From the NCBI GenBank assembly GCA_035653595.1, contig DASRBO010000040.1, forward strand, positions 62,001 through 126,000: a stretch of DNA of 64,000 nucleotides. The letters are read 5' to 3'. Source of the stretch: DASRBO01 sp035653595 (GTDB taxonomy: Bacteria > Actinomycetota > Acidimicrobiia > Acidimicrobiales > JAJPHE01). Every line of letters starts with the position of its first letter. The stretch's first letter is position 1. Of this stretch, positions 16,858-25,315 are shown piece by piece. The position numbers and the translations under genes were made by a program. Under the pieces are notes generated by a model. It was given only the letters and a program-made list of their open reading frames with translations. It was not told the origin of the DNA and searched no databases.

Positions 16858-17940
16858 ATGTCATTCGCCGTCGACGAGACCGCCGCTGGCCTGGACCCGA
16901 TCCGCCCCCCGCGGCTGTCACAGGCGGGGCCCACCCTGGGGGTCGTGGATGTCCCCGCCCCGTCCTCGCACGACGGCCTGACCGCCGTCGCCGCCCGCCT
17001 GGCCAGCCTGCTGCTGGCGGGGGACCGCACAGTGTCGGCCGGCGAGACCACCGAGCTGGACTTCGAGGCCGAGCTGGTCGCCCGGCCGCTGGGCGGGCCG
17101 GTGGCCCCGGCGGAGACCTGGGCGGTCGACGGGGGCCAGGCCCTGGTAGCCGACGCCCGCTGCCTGCAGGTGTATCTGACCCGGGCGGCGCGGGTCTGCT
17201 TCCGGGGCGGGGCCTGCGTGGCCGAGGACGACGCCCCCGCCCGGGCCCATCTACTCGGCGCTGACCACGGCCGGCCAGCGGCGCTGGCGGCGGGGCTCGA
17301 TCCGGGCGACGGGGTAGCCGTCGATGTGAACCTGCTGCGGGACTGGGACGAGTGGCAGGCGCTGCGCACCTGCGTCGACGACGCCGCTGCCGGCACCCTG
17401 GTGCTGGTCGACGGCGACCTGGTGCCCGACTGGCGGCTGGAGGCCAGCCTTGCCGGCCGGATCTTCGCCGCCGCCGCCGCCAGGGGCATCACCGTGGCCG
17501 GGGTGACCAAGCACTCCTCGCTGGCCTGCGGTGGTGCCCCCCTGGTGGCCCGGCTGGAGTCTGAGGCCGCCCGCCTGCTCGGTGAGCGGACCCGCTGGTG
17601 GGCCCCAGTGGCCCGCACCCGGGCCGGCTCGCGCTGGCCGGAGCTGCAGGTGGTCGTGGCCCGGCTCGACCCCGACGCCCGCTACGCCTTCCGGGTCGAC
17701 CTGCCGGCGGCCACCGATCCCGAGTGGGCGCTGCGGCTGGTGGCGGCGGTGGCCGACGACGCCGGCTTCCCGGGCTACCCGTACCCCCTGTCGGTGGCCG
17801 ACCGGCTGGCCGCCTGTCCCGGATGGCTTCGCCACGAGGCGGCGGCCAGCCTCGACGAGGCGCTCGAGCGAGCGGGGGTCCCACCCGAGGTGAGGGAGCG
17901 GGCCTTCGACGACCGCCACCGGCTCATGGAGAGGGCATGA
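16858..17940 (+). CDS. nurA: NurA-family 5'-3' nuclease
   Basis: A 360-residue RNase-H-like nuclease that in archaea works with HerA to resect DNA ends after Mre11-Rad50. WAVDGGQALV carries the first catalytic acid (Asp about 91), LVLVDGDLVPDWRLE the second (about 185), then VAGVTKHSS and a C-terminal YAFRVDLPAATDPEWALRL, all as in NurA. ATG 16858 was chosen: an open frame continues upstream through the RNase P RNA gene and cannot be coding there. The TGA overlaps herA's ATG. The 47 bases between rnpB and nurA must hold both divergent promoters. Acts at DNA in the cytoplasm. Confidence 0.9.
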   Translation: MSFAVDETAAGLDPIRPPRLSQAGPTLGVVDVPAPSSHDGLTAVAARLASLLLAGDRTVSAGETTELDFEAELVARPLGGPVAPAETWAVDGGQALVADARCLQVYLTRAARVCFRGGACVAEDDAPARAHLLGADHGRPAALAAGLDPGDGVAVDVNLLRDWDEWQALRTCVDDAAAGTLVLVDGDLVPDWRLEASLAGRIFAAAAARGITVAGVTKHSSLACGGAPLVARLESEAARLLGERTRWWAPVARTRAGSRWPELQVVVARLDPDARYAFRVDLPAATDPEWALRLVAAVADDAGFPGYPYPLSVADRLAACPGWLRHEAAASLDEALERAGVPPEVRERAFDDRHRLMERA

Positions 17941-19514
17941 ACGCCGAGGCGCCCGCCCCCAGGGGGCGCCTGTTCGGACGCAACGTGCTGGAGGCGGTGT
18001 TCCGGGCCGCCCCCGAGGAGGATCTCTTCCTCGGGGAGCTGCTGGTCGGGGTGGACGAGGCCACCGGCCGGCGCTACCTGTTCCGGGTCGTCGACGTCAC
18101 CTACGGCACCGAGCACCGCGAGCCGGGCTGGGCCGAGCGGGTGGCCGGCACCCTCCTGGCCGACGACGCCAGGGGCGAGGCCGGGCTGCACCCGGTCCAC
18201 GAGCAGTCGCGCCGCACCTACCGGGTGGCGGAGTGCCGCTGCCTCGGGTACCTGAGCCCCGACGGCTGCAGCTTCCGCAAGCCCAAGAGCCTGCCCACCC
18301 AGTTCTCGCGGGTCGTGGCACCCGAGCCGCACGACTTCGCCTTCCTAGCCAGTCGCATGGGGGACCTGCCCGTGGGGCTCCTGCGCAGCGGGGAGGCGGA
18401 GGTCGACTTCGAGGTGGGGATACCGGGGGCCAGCCTGGCCAGCCACGTCGGGATCTTCGCCACCACCGGCATGGGCAAGTCCAATCTCATGCGGGTGCTG
18501 GCCGGGGCGGTGATGCAGAGGTCCGGTCGCTACGGGCTGCTGATCGTCGACCCGCACGGCGAGTACCGCCCCGCCCTGGCGGCCCACCCGTGGGCACCGG
18601 AGCGGTTGCGCACCTACGCGGCCCGCAGCCTGGTCGGCACCTCCATGCTCAAGGTGAGCCTGGGCGAGCTCAGCGTCGACGACCTGCGCACCGCCTACGA
18701 GTGGAGCCGGCCCCAGGAGGAGGCCCTCTTCGAGCTCGAGCGCCACTACGGCACCGAAGGACTCTCGTGGTTGCTCGAGCTGGCCCGGGTGGAGGACCTG
18801 CCTGGCTTTCGCGACGTCGAGCTGGAGGGCCGGGTCGCCCTCAACACCCTGCAGGTGGTCCACCGCCGGGCCCGCCGCATAGTCGGGCTGTCCTGCGTCG
18901 CCACCGACGCCGGCGTATCGGTCGGATCAGCGGTGGTGCGCGACCTCTCCGAGGGCAAGGTGGTGCTCATCGACGTGAGCGGGCTGGGCTCGACCGAGGA
19001 GGTCCTGATCGCGTCCTTCCTCACCCGCCGGGTGCTGGGGGAGTGGTCCACCGCCTACCTCGACGACCCCGGCCGCCACGACGCCCTGCCCGTGGTCGCC
19101 ATCGTGCTCGAGGAGGCGCAGCGGGTGCTGGGGTCGAGCAAGGACCGCGAGTCGAACGTGTTCCCCCGGGTGGCTCGCGAGGGGCGCAAGTTCAAGGTGG
19201 GGCTGTGTGCCATCACCCAGCAGCCCAAGCTGCTCGACGACGAGCTGCTCAGCCAGTTCAACACCTTCTTCATCCTGGGCCTGGCCGACGAGAAGGACCG
19301 CAACATCCTGCGGGCCTCCTCCAAGCAGGACCTGTCGTCTCTGGGCCCGGAGATCCAGACCCTGATGCCGGGTGAGTGCCTGGTGGTGAACCTGGCGGCG
19401 CCCTTCGCCGTGCCGGCCACCGTGCATCTCTACGACGATGTGGTGCGGCGGGCGCCGGCTCCGCCGGCTCCCCGCCCCACGGCGGCGGCCAACGTGGCCG
19501 CCCTGGTGGACTAG
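17937..19514 (+). CDS. herA: HerA-family hexameric DNA translocase
   Basis: A 525-residue HerA/FtsK-superfamily ATPase. The N-terminal HAS barrel (about residues 1-110) is followed by the Walker A loop FATTGMGKSNLMRVL (Lys about 181), Walker B LLIVDPHGEYRPAL (about 205), and a second acidic strand VVAIVLEEAQRVL (about 391). The C-terminal AITQQPKLLDDELLSQFNT and the arginine-finger region RASSKQDLSSLGPEIQ are typical. HerA forms a ring that drives NurA along DNA. ATG overlaps nurA's stop, and its own stop lies two bases before sbcD, so all four proteins should be made together. Length is normal. Confidence 0.93.
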   Translation: MNAEAPAPRGRLFGRNVLEAVFRAAPEEDLFLGELLVGVDEATGRRYLFRVVDVTYGTEHREPGWAERVAGTLLADDARGEAGLHPVHEQSRRTYRVAECRCLGYLSPDGCSFRKPKSLPTQFSRVVAPEPHDFAFLASRMGDLPVGLLRSGEAEVDFEVGIPGASLASHVGIFATTGMGKSNLMRVLAGAVMQRSGRYGLLIVDPHGEYRPALAAHPWAPERLRTYAARSLVGTSMLKVSLGELSVDDLRTAYEWSRPQEEALFELERHYGTEGLSWLLELARVEDLPGFRDVELEGRVALNTLQVVHRRARRIVGLSCVATDAGVSVGSAVVRDLSEGKVVLIDVSGLGSTEEVLIASFLTRRVLGEWSTAYLDDPGRHDALPVVAIVLEEAQRVLGSSKDRESNVFPRVAREGRKFKVGLCAITQQPKLLDDELLSQFNTFFILGLADEKDRNILRASSKQDLSSLGPEIQTLMPGECLVVNLAAPFAVPATVHLYDDVVRRAPAPPAPRPTAAANVAALVD

Positions 19515-19516
19515 CC

Positions 19517-20629
19517 ATGCGGGTGGCGGCCATCGGGGACGCCCACCTGGGCCGGTCCTACTACCCGGCGACGACGGCCGAAGGGGTCAACCAACGCGAG
19601 CGCGACTTCGAGGTGTCCTTCGAGGCGGCGGTGGACCTGGCTCTGGCCCAGCAGCCCAACCTGGTGGTGTGGCTCGGCGACGTCTTCGACCACCCCCGTC
19701 CCACCTACCGGTCGTTCCGGGTCGCCCAGCGGGCCCTGGCCCGGATCCGCGACCACGGGATCGGCGCGGTGGTGATCAGCGGCAACCACGACACCCCCCG
19801 CCTGCCCGGAACCGGCAGCCCCTACTCGGCGCTGGCCGACGCCTTCGACGGCATGCACTTCGCCCACCGGCTCACCTACGAGCGCTTCGAGCTCCCCGGT
19901 CTGGTGGTGCACGCCGTACCCCAGATGCTGACCGTCGAGGCCACCCTCGACGCCCTGGCGGAGGCGGACCGGTCGCGCTCGCTCGATCGCTCCAACCTCC
20001 TGCTGACCCACCCCCGGGTCACCCAGGTCGAGCCCCGCTACGCCGACATCAACGAGATCGAGGTGGATGCGGGTCTGCTGCGCTCGGACTTCGTCCTCCT
20101 CGGCCACTACCACTTCCACACCGCGGTGGCCGAGGGCATCTGGTACGCCGGGTCCACCGACACCTTCTCCTTCGCCGACGACCCGGACAAGCCCAAGGGC
20201 GTGGTGGTGCTCGACACCGACACCGGCGAGTGCCGCCACCTGCCGTTGTCGGGCCAGCGGCCGCTCCTCACCCTCCCGACCGTCGTGGCGACCGGGCTGA
20301 CGGTCGCCGAGCTGGGCGAGGCGGTGCTGCAGCGGGTCTCCTCCGTCCCCGACGGCGCGGTGGCCCGCCTGTTCATAGACGGGGTCGACCCCGAGTCCTA
20401 CCGCCTGCTCGACATGCAGGAGATCCGCGCCGCCGCCGACCACGCCATCCACGTCAAGCTGGAGCCGTCCTTCGCCGACTCCAGCGCACCGGTCGAGCTG
20501 CCCGACATGGCGTCGATGCCGGCGCAGTGGAGCCGATATGTCGAGGGCCAGGATCTGACCGGCTTCGACCGGGCCCGGCTGCAGGGCCTCGGCCAGGAGT
20601 ACCTCGCCCGGGCGGTAGAGACGGCATGA
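19517..20629 (+). CDS. sbcD: Mre11/SbcD-type exonuclease
   Basis: A 370-residue metallophosphoesterase nuclease that pairs with Rad50/SbcC to process DNA ends. All five phosphodiesterase motifs are seen: GDAHLG (Asp8, His10), GDVFDH (Asp55), SGNHDTP (Asn90, His91), a His in LLTHPRVTQ and GHYHFH. The C-terminal capping region binds the ATPase. At 370 residues it is closer in size to archaeal Mre11 and E. coli SbcD than to eukaryotic proteins. Its TGA overlaps sbcC's ATG. The location behind nurA-herA gives an archaeal-like gene order. Confidence 0.93.
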   Translation: MRVAAIGDAHLGRSYYPATTAEGVNQRERDFEVSFEAAVDLALAQQPNLVVWLGDVFDHPRPTYRSFRVAQRALARIRDHGIGAVVISGNHDTPRLPGTGSPYSALADAFDGMHFAHRLTYERFELPGLVVHAVPQMLTVEATLDALAEADRSRSLDRSNLLLTHPRVTQVEPRYADINEIEVDAGLLRSDFVLLGHYHFHTAVAEGIWYAGSTDTFSFADDPDKPKGVVVLDTDTGECRHLPLSGQRPLLTLPTVVATGLTVAELGEAVLQRVSSVPDGAVARLFIDGVDPESYRLLDMQEIRAAADHAIHVKLEPSFADSSAPVELPDMASMPAQWSRYVEGQDLTGFDRARLQGLGQEYLARAVETA

Positions 20630-22902
20630 GGATCACCCGGCTCCACCTGCGCAACTACCGGGTGTTCGAGGACGCCCTCGACATCGAGATCCCCCCCGGC
20701 CTGGTCGGGATCTACGGGCGCAACGGCGCCGGAAAGTCCACCCTGCTGGAGAGCATCCTCTTCACCCTGTACGGCCGGGCCCGCACGGCCAAGGACGAGA
20801 TCCGGACCTCGGGCGTGAACGCCGACTGCATCACCGAGGTCGAGTTCGAGCACGAGGGCCACCTGTACCTGGTCCGACGCACCATCGCCGGCCAGAACTC
20901 CACCGTGCGGGCCCGGGCCTTCGCCGACGACGCCCAGGTGGCCGAGGGCGTACGGGACACGTCGCGCTACGTGCACTCGGTCCTGGGCATGGACGACGTG
21001 TCCTTCCGCGCCTCGGTGTTCGCCGAGCAGAAGCAGCTGGCCGCCTTCTCCTCCCACCAACCGGCCGACCGGCGCCGGCTGGTGCTCCAGCTGCTCGGCA
21101 TCACCCCCGTCGACGGCGCCCGTGACTCCGCCCGGCGGGACGCACGCGACGCCGAGGCCCAGCTCGACCGCCTGCGCCAGATGGTGCCCGACCTCACCGA
21201 CCGGCGGGAGGCGGTGACCGAGGCGGAGCGACTGCTGGCCGAGGCGACCGCCGCCGGCGAAGCGGCCGAGGCGGCGGCGGAGCGGGCGTCGGCGGCGTGG
21301 GAGCGGGCCTCGAGGGCGGCCGAGGAGCTCGCCGCCCTGGGCCAGGAGCACGAGGCGCTGGTCCGCGAGGGCGTGGCCCTGCGCGACCAGCGCAACCGGG
21401 TGGCCGAGCGGGTGGCCGCCCTCAGACAGGAGCTGGACCTCCTCGCCTCGGCGGCCGAGCAGATGGCCCGGCTGGAGGCGGAGTGCGCCGGCCTGGCCGA
21501 AGTCGAGTCCCGCCTCGAGCTGGTGAAGGCGGCCGTGGCCTCCGCTGCCGCCCTCGACCGGGTACCGGTCCCCGATCCGGTGGAGCCTCCGGACGAGGAC
21601 GGCCTCGAGGCCATGCAGGCCGAGGCCGAGGCCCGGGCGGGTCAGCTGGCCTCGATCGAGGGCCGCCTGGGGGCGGCCCAGGCCGACCTCGAGCGGGCCC
21701 GGACGGCGCTGGAGCGGGCGGCGGCGCTCACCGGGGGCGAGGACTGCCCGGTGTGCGGGCAGGGCCTGGGCGAGGCCTTCGAGGCGGTGCAGTCCCACCG
21801 GGCGGCCGACGTGGCCGCCGCCGAGTCTGCCACCGCCGCCCTGTCCGCCGAGCGGGAGACGGCGGCAGCGGCGGCCCGGGCGGCGGCAGCGTCCGCCCGC
21901 GCCGAGGCAGAGCGGCTCAAGGCCTCCCGCCGGGCCTATGCCGCCTACGAGCTGGCCCGACAACGCCGGGGCGAGGCCGAGGCGGTCCACCGGGGGGCCG
22001 TCGAGGCCCTGGGGCGGGAGCCGGCCGAGGGGGAGGCGGAAGCCCTGGCCGCCCGGGTGAACCGGGGCCGGCGGGCCATGACGGAGGCGGCTGGGCTGCG
22101 GGGCCGGCTCGAGCGGCGCCAGAGCGCCCAGTCCGACCTGGCCGCCGAGTCGGACCACCTGGCCGACCTCGACGGGCGGTTGCAGAACATGAGGGACAAG
22201 GTGAAGGCGCTCGGGTTCAGGCCGGAGTCGCTGGGCCGGGCCAAGGCGGAGGCGACGGCGGCCCGATCCGCCTACGACGCCGCCATCGGTGAGGCCCGCG
22301 CCGCCCAGGCCGGCCGGGCGGCGGCGGCGGCCACCCTCGAGGCGGCGAAGACGAGGTTGGCCGACGCCGAGGCGGCGCACCTCAAGCTGGCCGATGCCGA
22401 GCAGGAGGCCCGCCACCTGTCGCGCCTGGCCGAGCTGCTCAACGGCTTCCGCAACACGGTGGTGGCCAGCGTCGGGCCCCGCCTGTCGGCCCAGGCCGCC
22501 GACCTGTTCGCCGAGCTGACCGATCACGAGTACGACCGGCTGGAGGTCGACCCCGACACCTACGAGATCCAGATACGCGACGCCGGCGTCGCCTACGGGA
22601 TGGATCGCTTCTCGGGGTCGGAGACCGACATGGCCAACCTGGCCCTGCGGGTGGCGATCAGCGAGCAGGTCCGCTTCCAGTCCGGTGGGGCCGTCGGCCT
22701 GCTGGTTCTCGACGAGGTGTTCGGCCCGCTGGACGAGGAGCGCAAGGAGCGCATGCTGGTCGCCCTCGAGCGCCTCCGGGGCCGGTTCCGCCAGGTGCTG
22801 GTGGTGACCCACGCCTCGGAGATCAAAGAGCAGATGCCCAGCGCCATCGAGGTGGTCAAGCTCGGCGGCCGGCGGGCGACGGCCCGGCTGGTGACCGGCT
22901 GA
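20626..22902 (+). CDS. sbcC: Rad50/SbcC-type ABC ATPase
   Basis: A 758-residue SMC-like ATPase. The N-terminal Walker A is YGRNGAGKSTLLE (Lys37), with the Q-loop region EQKQLAAFSS. Two long Ala/Glu/Arg coiled coils flank a zinc hook CPVC at residues 374-377, which dimerises two molecules. The C-terminal lobe has the signature FSGSETDMANLALR, Walker B LLVLDEVFGPLDEE and the H-loop THASE. E. coli SbcC exceeds 1000 residues; this shorter coil is nearer archaeal Rad50 in size. Last gene of the nurA-herA-sbcD-sbcC operon. Confidence 0.93.
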   Translation: MRITRLHLRNYRVFEDALDIEIPPGLVGIYGRNGAGKSTLLESILFTLYGRARTAKDEIRTSGVNADCITEVEFEHEGHLYLVRRTIAGQNSTVRARAFADDAQVAEGVRDTSRYVHSVLGMDDVSFRASVFAEQKQLAAFSSHQPADRRRLVLQLLGITPVDGARDSARRDARDAEAQLDRLRQMVPDLTDRREAVTEAERLLAEATAAGEAAEAAAERASAAWERASRAAEELAALGQEHEALVREGVALRDQRNRVAERVAALRQELDLLASAAEQMARLEAECAGLAEVESRLELVKAAVASAAALDRVPVPDPVEPPDEDGLEAMQAEAEARAGQLASIEGRLGAAQADLERARTALERAAALTGGEDCPVCGQGLGEAFEAVQSHRAADVAAAESATAALSAERETAAAAARAAAASARAEAERLKASRRAYAAYELARQRRGEAEAVHRGAVEALGREPAEGEAEALAARVNRGRRAMTEAAGLRGRLERRQSAQSDLAAESDHLADLDGRLQNMRDKVKALGFRPESLGRAKAEATAARSAYDAAIGEARAAQAGRAAAAATLEAAKTRLADAEAAHLKLADAEQEARHLSRLAELLNGFRNTVVASVGPRLSAQAADLFAELTDHEYDRLEVDPDTYEIQIRDAGVAYGMDRFSGSETDMANLALRVAISEQVRFQSGGAVGLLVLDEVFGPLDEERKERMLVALERLRGRFRQVLVVTHASEIKEQMPSAIEVVKLGGRRATARLVTG

Positions 22903-22953
22903 GCAAGGGCGCCGGCTGGTTGCCGGTATTGGAGGTGGCGTCGGTCCGGGCCT

Positions 22954-22980
22954 GACGGGGGTGACGGTGATCCCGTCTTG
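22954..22980 (+). terminator. probable terminator of the nurA-sbcC operon
   Basis: GACGGG (22954-22959) pairs with CCCGTC (22972-22977) around a 12-base loop and is followed by TTGT. It lies about 50 bases after the sbcC stop. The stem is short, so confidence is modest. Confidence 0.4.
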
Positions 22981-23000
22981 TCCCCGGACACCCCGGCCTC

Positions 23001-23006
23001 TACGTT
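23001..23006 (+). promoter_or_regulatory. -10 box TACGTT of a leaderless gene
   Basis: TACGTT ends eight bases before GTG 23015, predicting a leaderless mRNA for the VOC gene. Confidence 0.45.
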
Positions 23007-23014
23007 TCCCGGCT

Positions 23015-23326
23015 GTGGAGTGCCGCTCGATCACGTTGTACTCGAACGAGTGGCGGGAGTGCCGGCGCTTCTACGTCGAGTTCCTCGGCCTGGGTGTGGT
23101 GGCCGAAGGGGAGGACAGGTTCCTCGCCCTCGAAGGCCTGCCGCTGTGCATCGACGCCGCCCACGGGCGACCGGTGACCGGCGGGTCTCTGCTGTTCCGC
23201 ACCGAGGACCTGGGCGATGTCCGCCAGCGCGCCGCCCATATGGGATATCCGGTGCAGCGGGAGACCGACAACAGCGTCTACTTCCTCGATCCCGACGGAC
23301 GCGAGGTCCAGGTCTACGCCGACTGA
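23015..23326 (+). CDS. VOC-family protein
   Basis: A 103-residue single VOC module: ITLYSNEWRECRRFYVEFLGL, FLALEGLPLCIDAAH, then LLFRTEDLGDVRQRAA and VYFLDPDGREVQVYAD, the usual glyoxalase/dioxygenase ending with a metal-ligand Glu. I start at GTG 23015, which begins directly at the first strand and sits eight bases after TACGTT; GTG 22961 would add 18 residues (including a Pro-rich part) with no family support. It is convergent with the FGGY kinase operon. Function unknown. Confidence 0.82.
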   Translation: MECRSITLYSNEWRECRRFYVEFLGLGVVAEGEDRFLALEGLPLCIDAAHGRPVTGGSLLFRTEDLGDVRQRAAHMGYPVQRETDNSVYFLDPDGREVQVYAD

Positions 23327-23468
23327 CTGAGGTCCGGTCCCCCCGGCGAGGGGCGATAACCGCTTTGGCCGGTCCGGAGCCGGAGGATGTAACGCTCCCG
23401 ACGGCGCCGGGGTCGAGAGGGACGTGGAGGTCGAACTCAGCCCCGGCGCGGCGGCGGGGCCATCCCCG

Positions 23469-24908
23469 TTAGAAGTCCAGGGCGGAGAGCTCGGGCACGG
23501 TGCCAGCGGCCCGGCCCCGAGCCTCCAGCCAGCGCTGGCGGTCGCTGCGGCGGCCCGGTTCGACCACCACCCGGGGCGCCCAGGTGGCGGCTATCTCGTC
23601 CTCGTCGGCCCACGCCCCGGTGGCGAGCCCGGCCATGAAGGCGGCCCCCAGGGTGGTGGCCTCGAGCACGGGGGAAACCTCTATGGGCCGGCCGGTGGCG
23701 TCGGCCAGCAACTGCACGAAGGTGTCGTTGGCGGTCATCCCGCCGTCGACCCGGAGCGAAGCCAGGTCGAGCCCGCCGTCGGCCTCGGCCGCTTCCAGCA
23801 GGTCGGCGCCCCGGTGGGCGACCCCCTCCAGCACCGCCCTGACCACCTGGGCCCGGCTGGTGCCCCGGCTCAGCCCGAGGAGCGTCCCCCGGGCGCCGAA
23901 GTCCCACACCGGCGTACCCAGGCCGAGCAGGGCGGGCACGAACCACACGTCGCCGGTGTCGGCCACACTGGCGGCGAGGGGCCCCGACTCGGCCGCGGTG
24001 GTGATGAGGCCCAGGTCGTCGCGCAGCCACTCGACGGCGGTGCCGGCGGACAGCATCACCGCCTCCACCCCCCAGTGCAGCCGGCCGTGGCGCCGCCAGG
24101 CCACGATCGGGAACGTGCCGGCCCCTCCCCGGGTGGCGAAGTCGGGGCGCGCAGCCGTGCAGGCGTCCAGCATCCCACCGGTGCCGAAGGTCGCCTTGGC
24201 CAGCCCCGGCCTGGTGCAGCCCTGGCCGATGAGGGAGGCCTGCTGGTCCCCGACGATGCAGGCGATCGGGGGTGAGCCGGGCAGGGCACCGGCCGTCCCG
24301 ACCACCCCGGAGGAGTCGACGATCTCCGGAAGGACCGAAGGCGGGATGCGCAGGGCGTCGAGCACCGCCTCCGACCAACCCGACCCGTCCCCGTGCACCA
24401 GTCCGGTGACCCCGGCATTGGTCGAGTCGGTGACGTGGAGCCCGCCCCCCGACAGTGTCCACGCCACCCAGGTGTCCACCGTGCCGAAGCACAGGTCGGC
24501 CCGGCGGTCGGGGTCGGCGATGTCGAGCAGGGCCAAGAGCTTGGTCGCCGAGGCGTTGGGGGCCAGGCGCAGGCCCTGGGCCTGCAGCATCAGGCAGGTG
24601 CCGACCGTGCGCAGGTCCTGCCAACCGATGCCCGGCCCCACCGCCTTGCCGGTGGCCCGGTCCCATACGATCGTCGACGCCCGCTGGTTGGCGATGCCGA
24701 CGGCATCGACCGGCCCGGCCTCGGCCAGAGCGGCGTTGGCCACCTCCAGCACCGCCTCGGCCATCACCTGGGGGTCGAACTCGACGAAGCCGGGGGCGGG
24801 GGTGGTCGGCAGCACCGGGCGGTGATCGACATGGCCGACGGTGGCGTCGGGGCGGACCACCGCCGCCCGGACCCCGCTGGTGCCGACGTCGACGACGAGG
24901 ATGCTCAT
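23469..24908 (-). CDS. FGGY-family carbohydrate/glycerol kinase
   Basis: A 479-residue sugar kinase of the FGGY family. The ATP-binding phosphate loop is LVVDVGTSGVRAAVV near the start; IANQRASTIVWDR, TVDTWVAWTL, IVGDQQASLIGQGC and SLRVDGGMTANDTFVQLLAD are family motifs shared with glycerol kinase. A more standard GlpK sits at 47539-49041, so this one may phosphorylate glycerol, dihydroxyacetone or a related polyol. Its ATG overlaps the stop of the small membrane protein (ATGA), last in a four-gene operon with glpD and an alkyl-DHAP-synthase-like enzyme. The exact substrate is inference. Confidence 0.88.
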   Translation of the reverse strand: MSILVVDVGTSGVRAAVVRPDATVGHVDHRPVLPTTPAPGFVEFDPQVMAEAVLEVANAALAEAGPVDAVGIANQRASTIVWDRATGKAVGPGIGWQDLRTVGTCLMLQAQGLRLAPNASATKLLALLDIADPDRRADLCFGTVDTWVAWTLSGGGLHVTDSTNAGVTGLVHGDGSGWSEAVLDALRIPPSVLPEIVDSSGVVGTAGALPGSPPIACIVGDQQASLIGQGCTRPGLAKATFGTGGMLDACTAARPDFATRGGAGTFPIVAWRRHGRLHWGVEAVMLSAGTAVEWLRDDLGLITTAAESGPLAASVADTGDVWFVPALLGLGTPVWDFGARGTLLGLSRGTSRAQVVRAVLEGVAHRGADLLEAAEADGGLDLASLRVDGGMTANDTFVQLLADATGRPIEVSPVLEATTLGAAFMAGLATGAWADEDEIAATWAPRVVVEPGRRSDRQRWLEARGRAAGTVPELSALDF

Positions 24909-25315
24909 GCGGCGCCGGAGCGGCGGCCGGCCACCGCCCCGCCGAGCACGGCGGCACAGACGCACAGCGCCCCCACCAGCACGGTGAACAGCACCAGGCT
25001 GGCGGCGATGTGACTGCGACCGGCCACGGCGGCGACCACCGAGCCGATGGTGAGGGCGGCGAAGGCGTAGCCGGCGGCCGCCGCGCTGTGGGACAGCGGC
25101 AGGTCGGCGCTGCGCCTGGCGGCCAGGTAGCCACCGACGCCGAAGGCGATCAGGGAGACGCCGATGGCGGCGACCCACAGGTCGGTCGGCCGGCCGGGAT
25201 CCATCTGCGCCCGGGCGATGCGCAGGCCCAGCAGCCCGGGGGCGGCCACCAGGGTGGTCACCAGGGCGGCCCGCACGACCACCCGGCGGTCCAGCAGCCT
25301 GGGGGTTACGGCCAT
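24905..25315 (-). CDS. small four-helix membrane protein
   Basis: A 136-residue protein with four hydrophobic segments: about 13-33 (VRAALVTTLVAAPGLLGLRI), 46-66 (LWVAAIGVSLIAFGVGGYLA), 78-98 (AAAAGYAFAALTIGSVVAAV) and 103-128 (AASLVLFTVLVGALCVCAAV). ATG 25315 overlaps the end of the upstream flavoenzyme gene (ATGGCCGTAA) and its TGA overlaps the kinase ATG, so it is embedded in the glp-like operon. It has the right size for a TIGR04086-like membrane protein. It could anchor the operon's enzymes or move a lipid precursor; neither is shown by the sequence. Confidence 0.75.
   Translation of the reverse strand: MAVTPRLLDRRVVVRAALVTTLVAAPGLLGLRIARAQMDPGRPTDLWVAAIGVSLIAFGVGGYLAARRSADLPLSHSAAAAGYAFAALTIGSVVAAVAGRSHIAASLVLFTVLVGALCVCAAVLGGAVAGRRSGAA

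Noticed and set aside
20398..23034. Long minus-strand open frame opposite sbcC
   Set aside because: It is a mirror of the GC-rich sbcC coding sequence, with Gly/Arg/His-rich nonsense and no motif; the plus-strand genes are certain.
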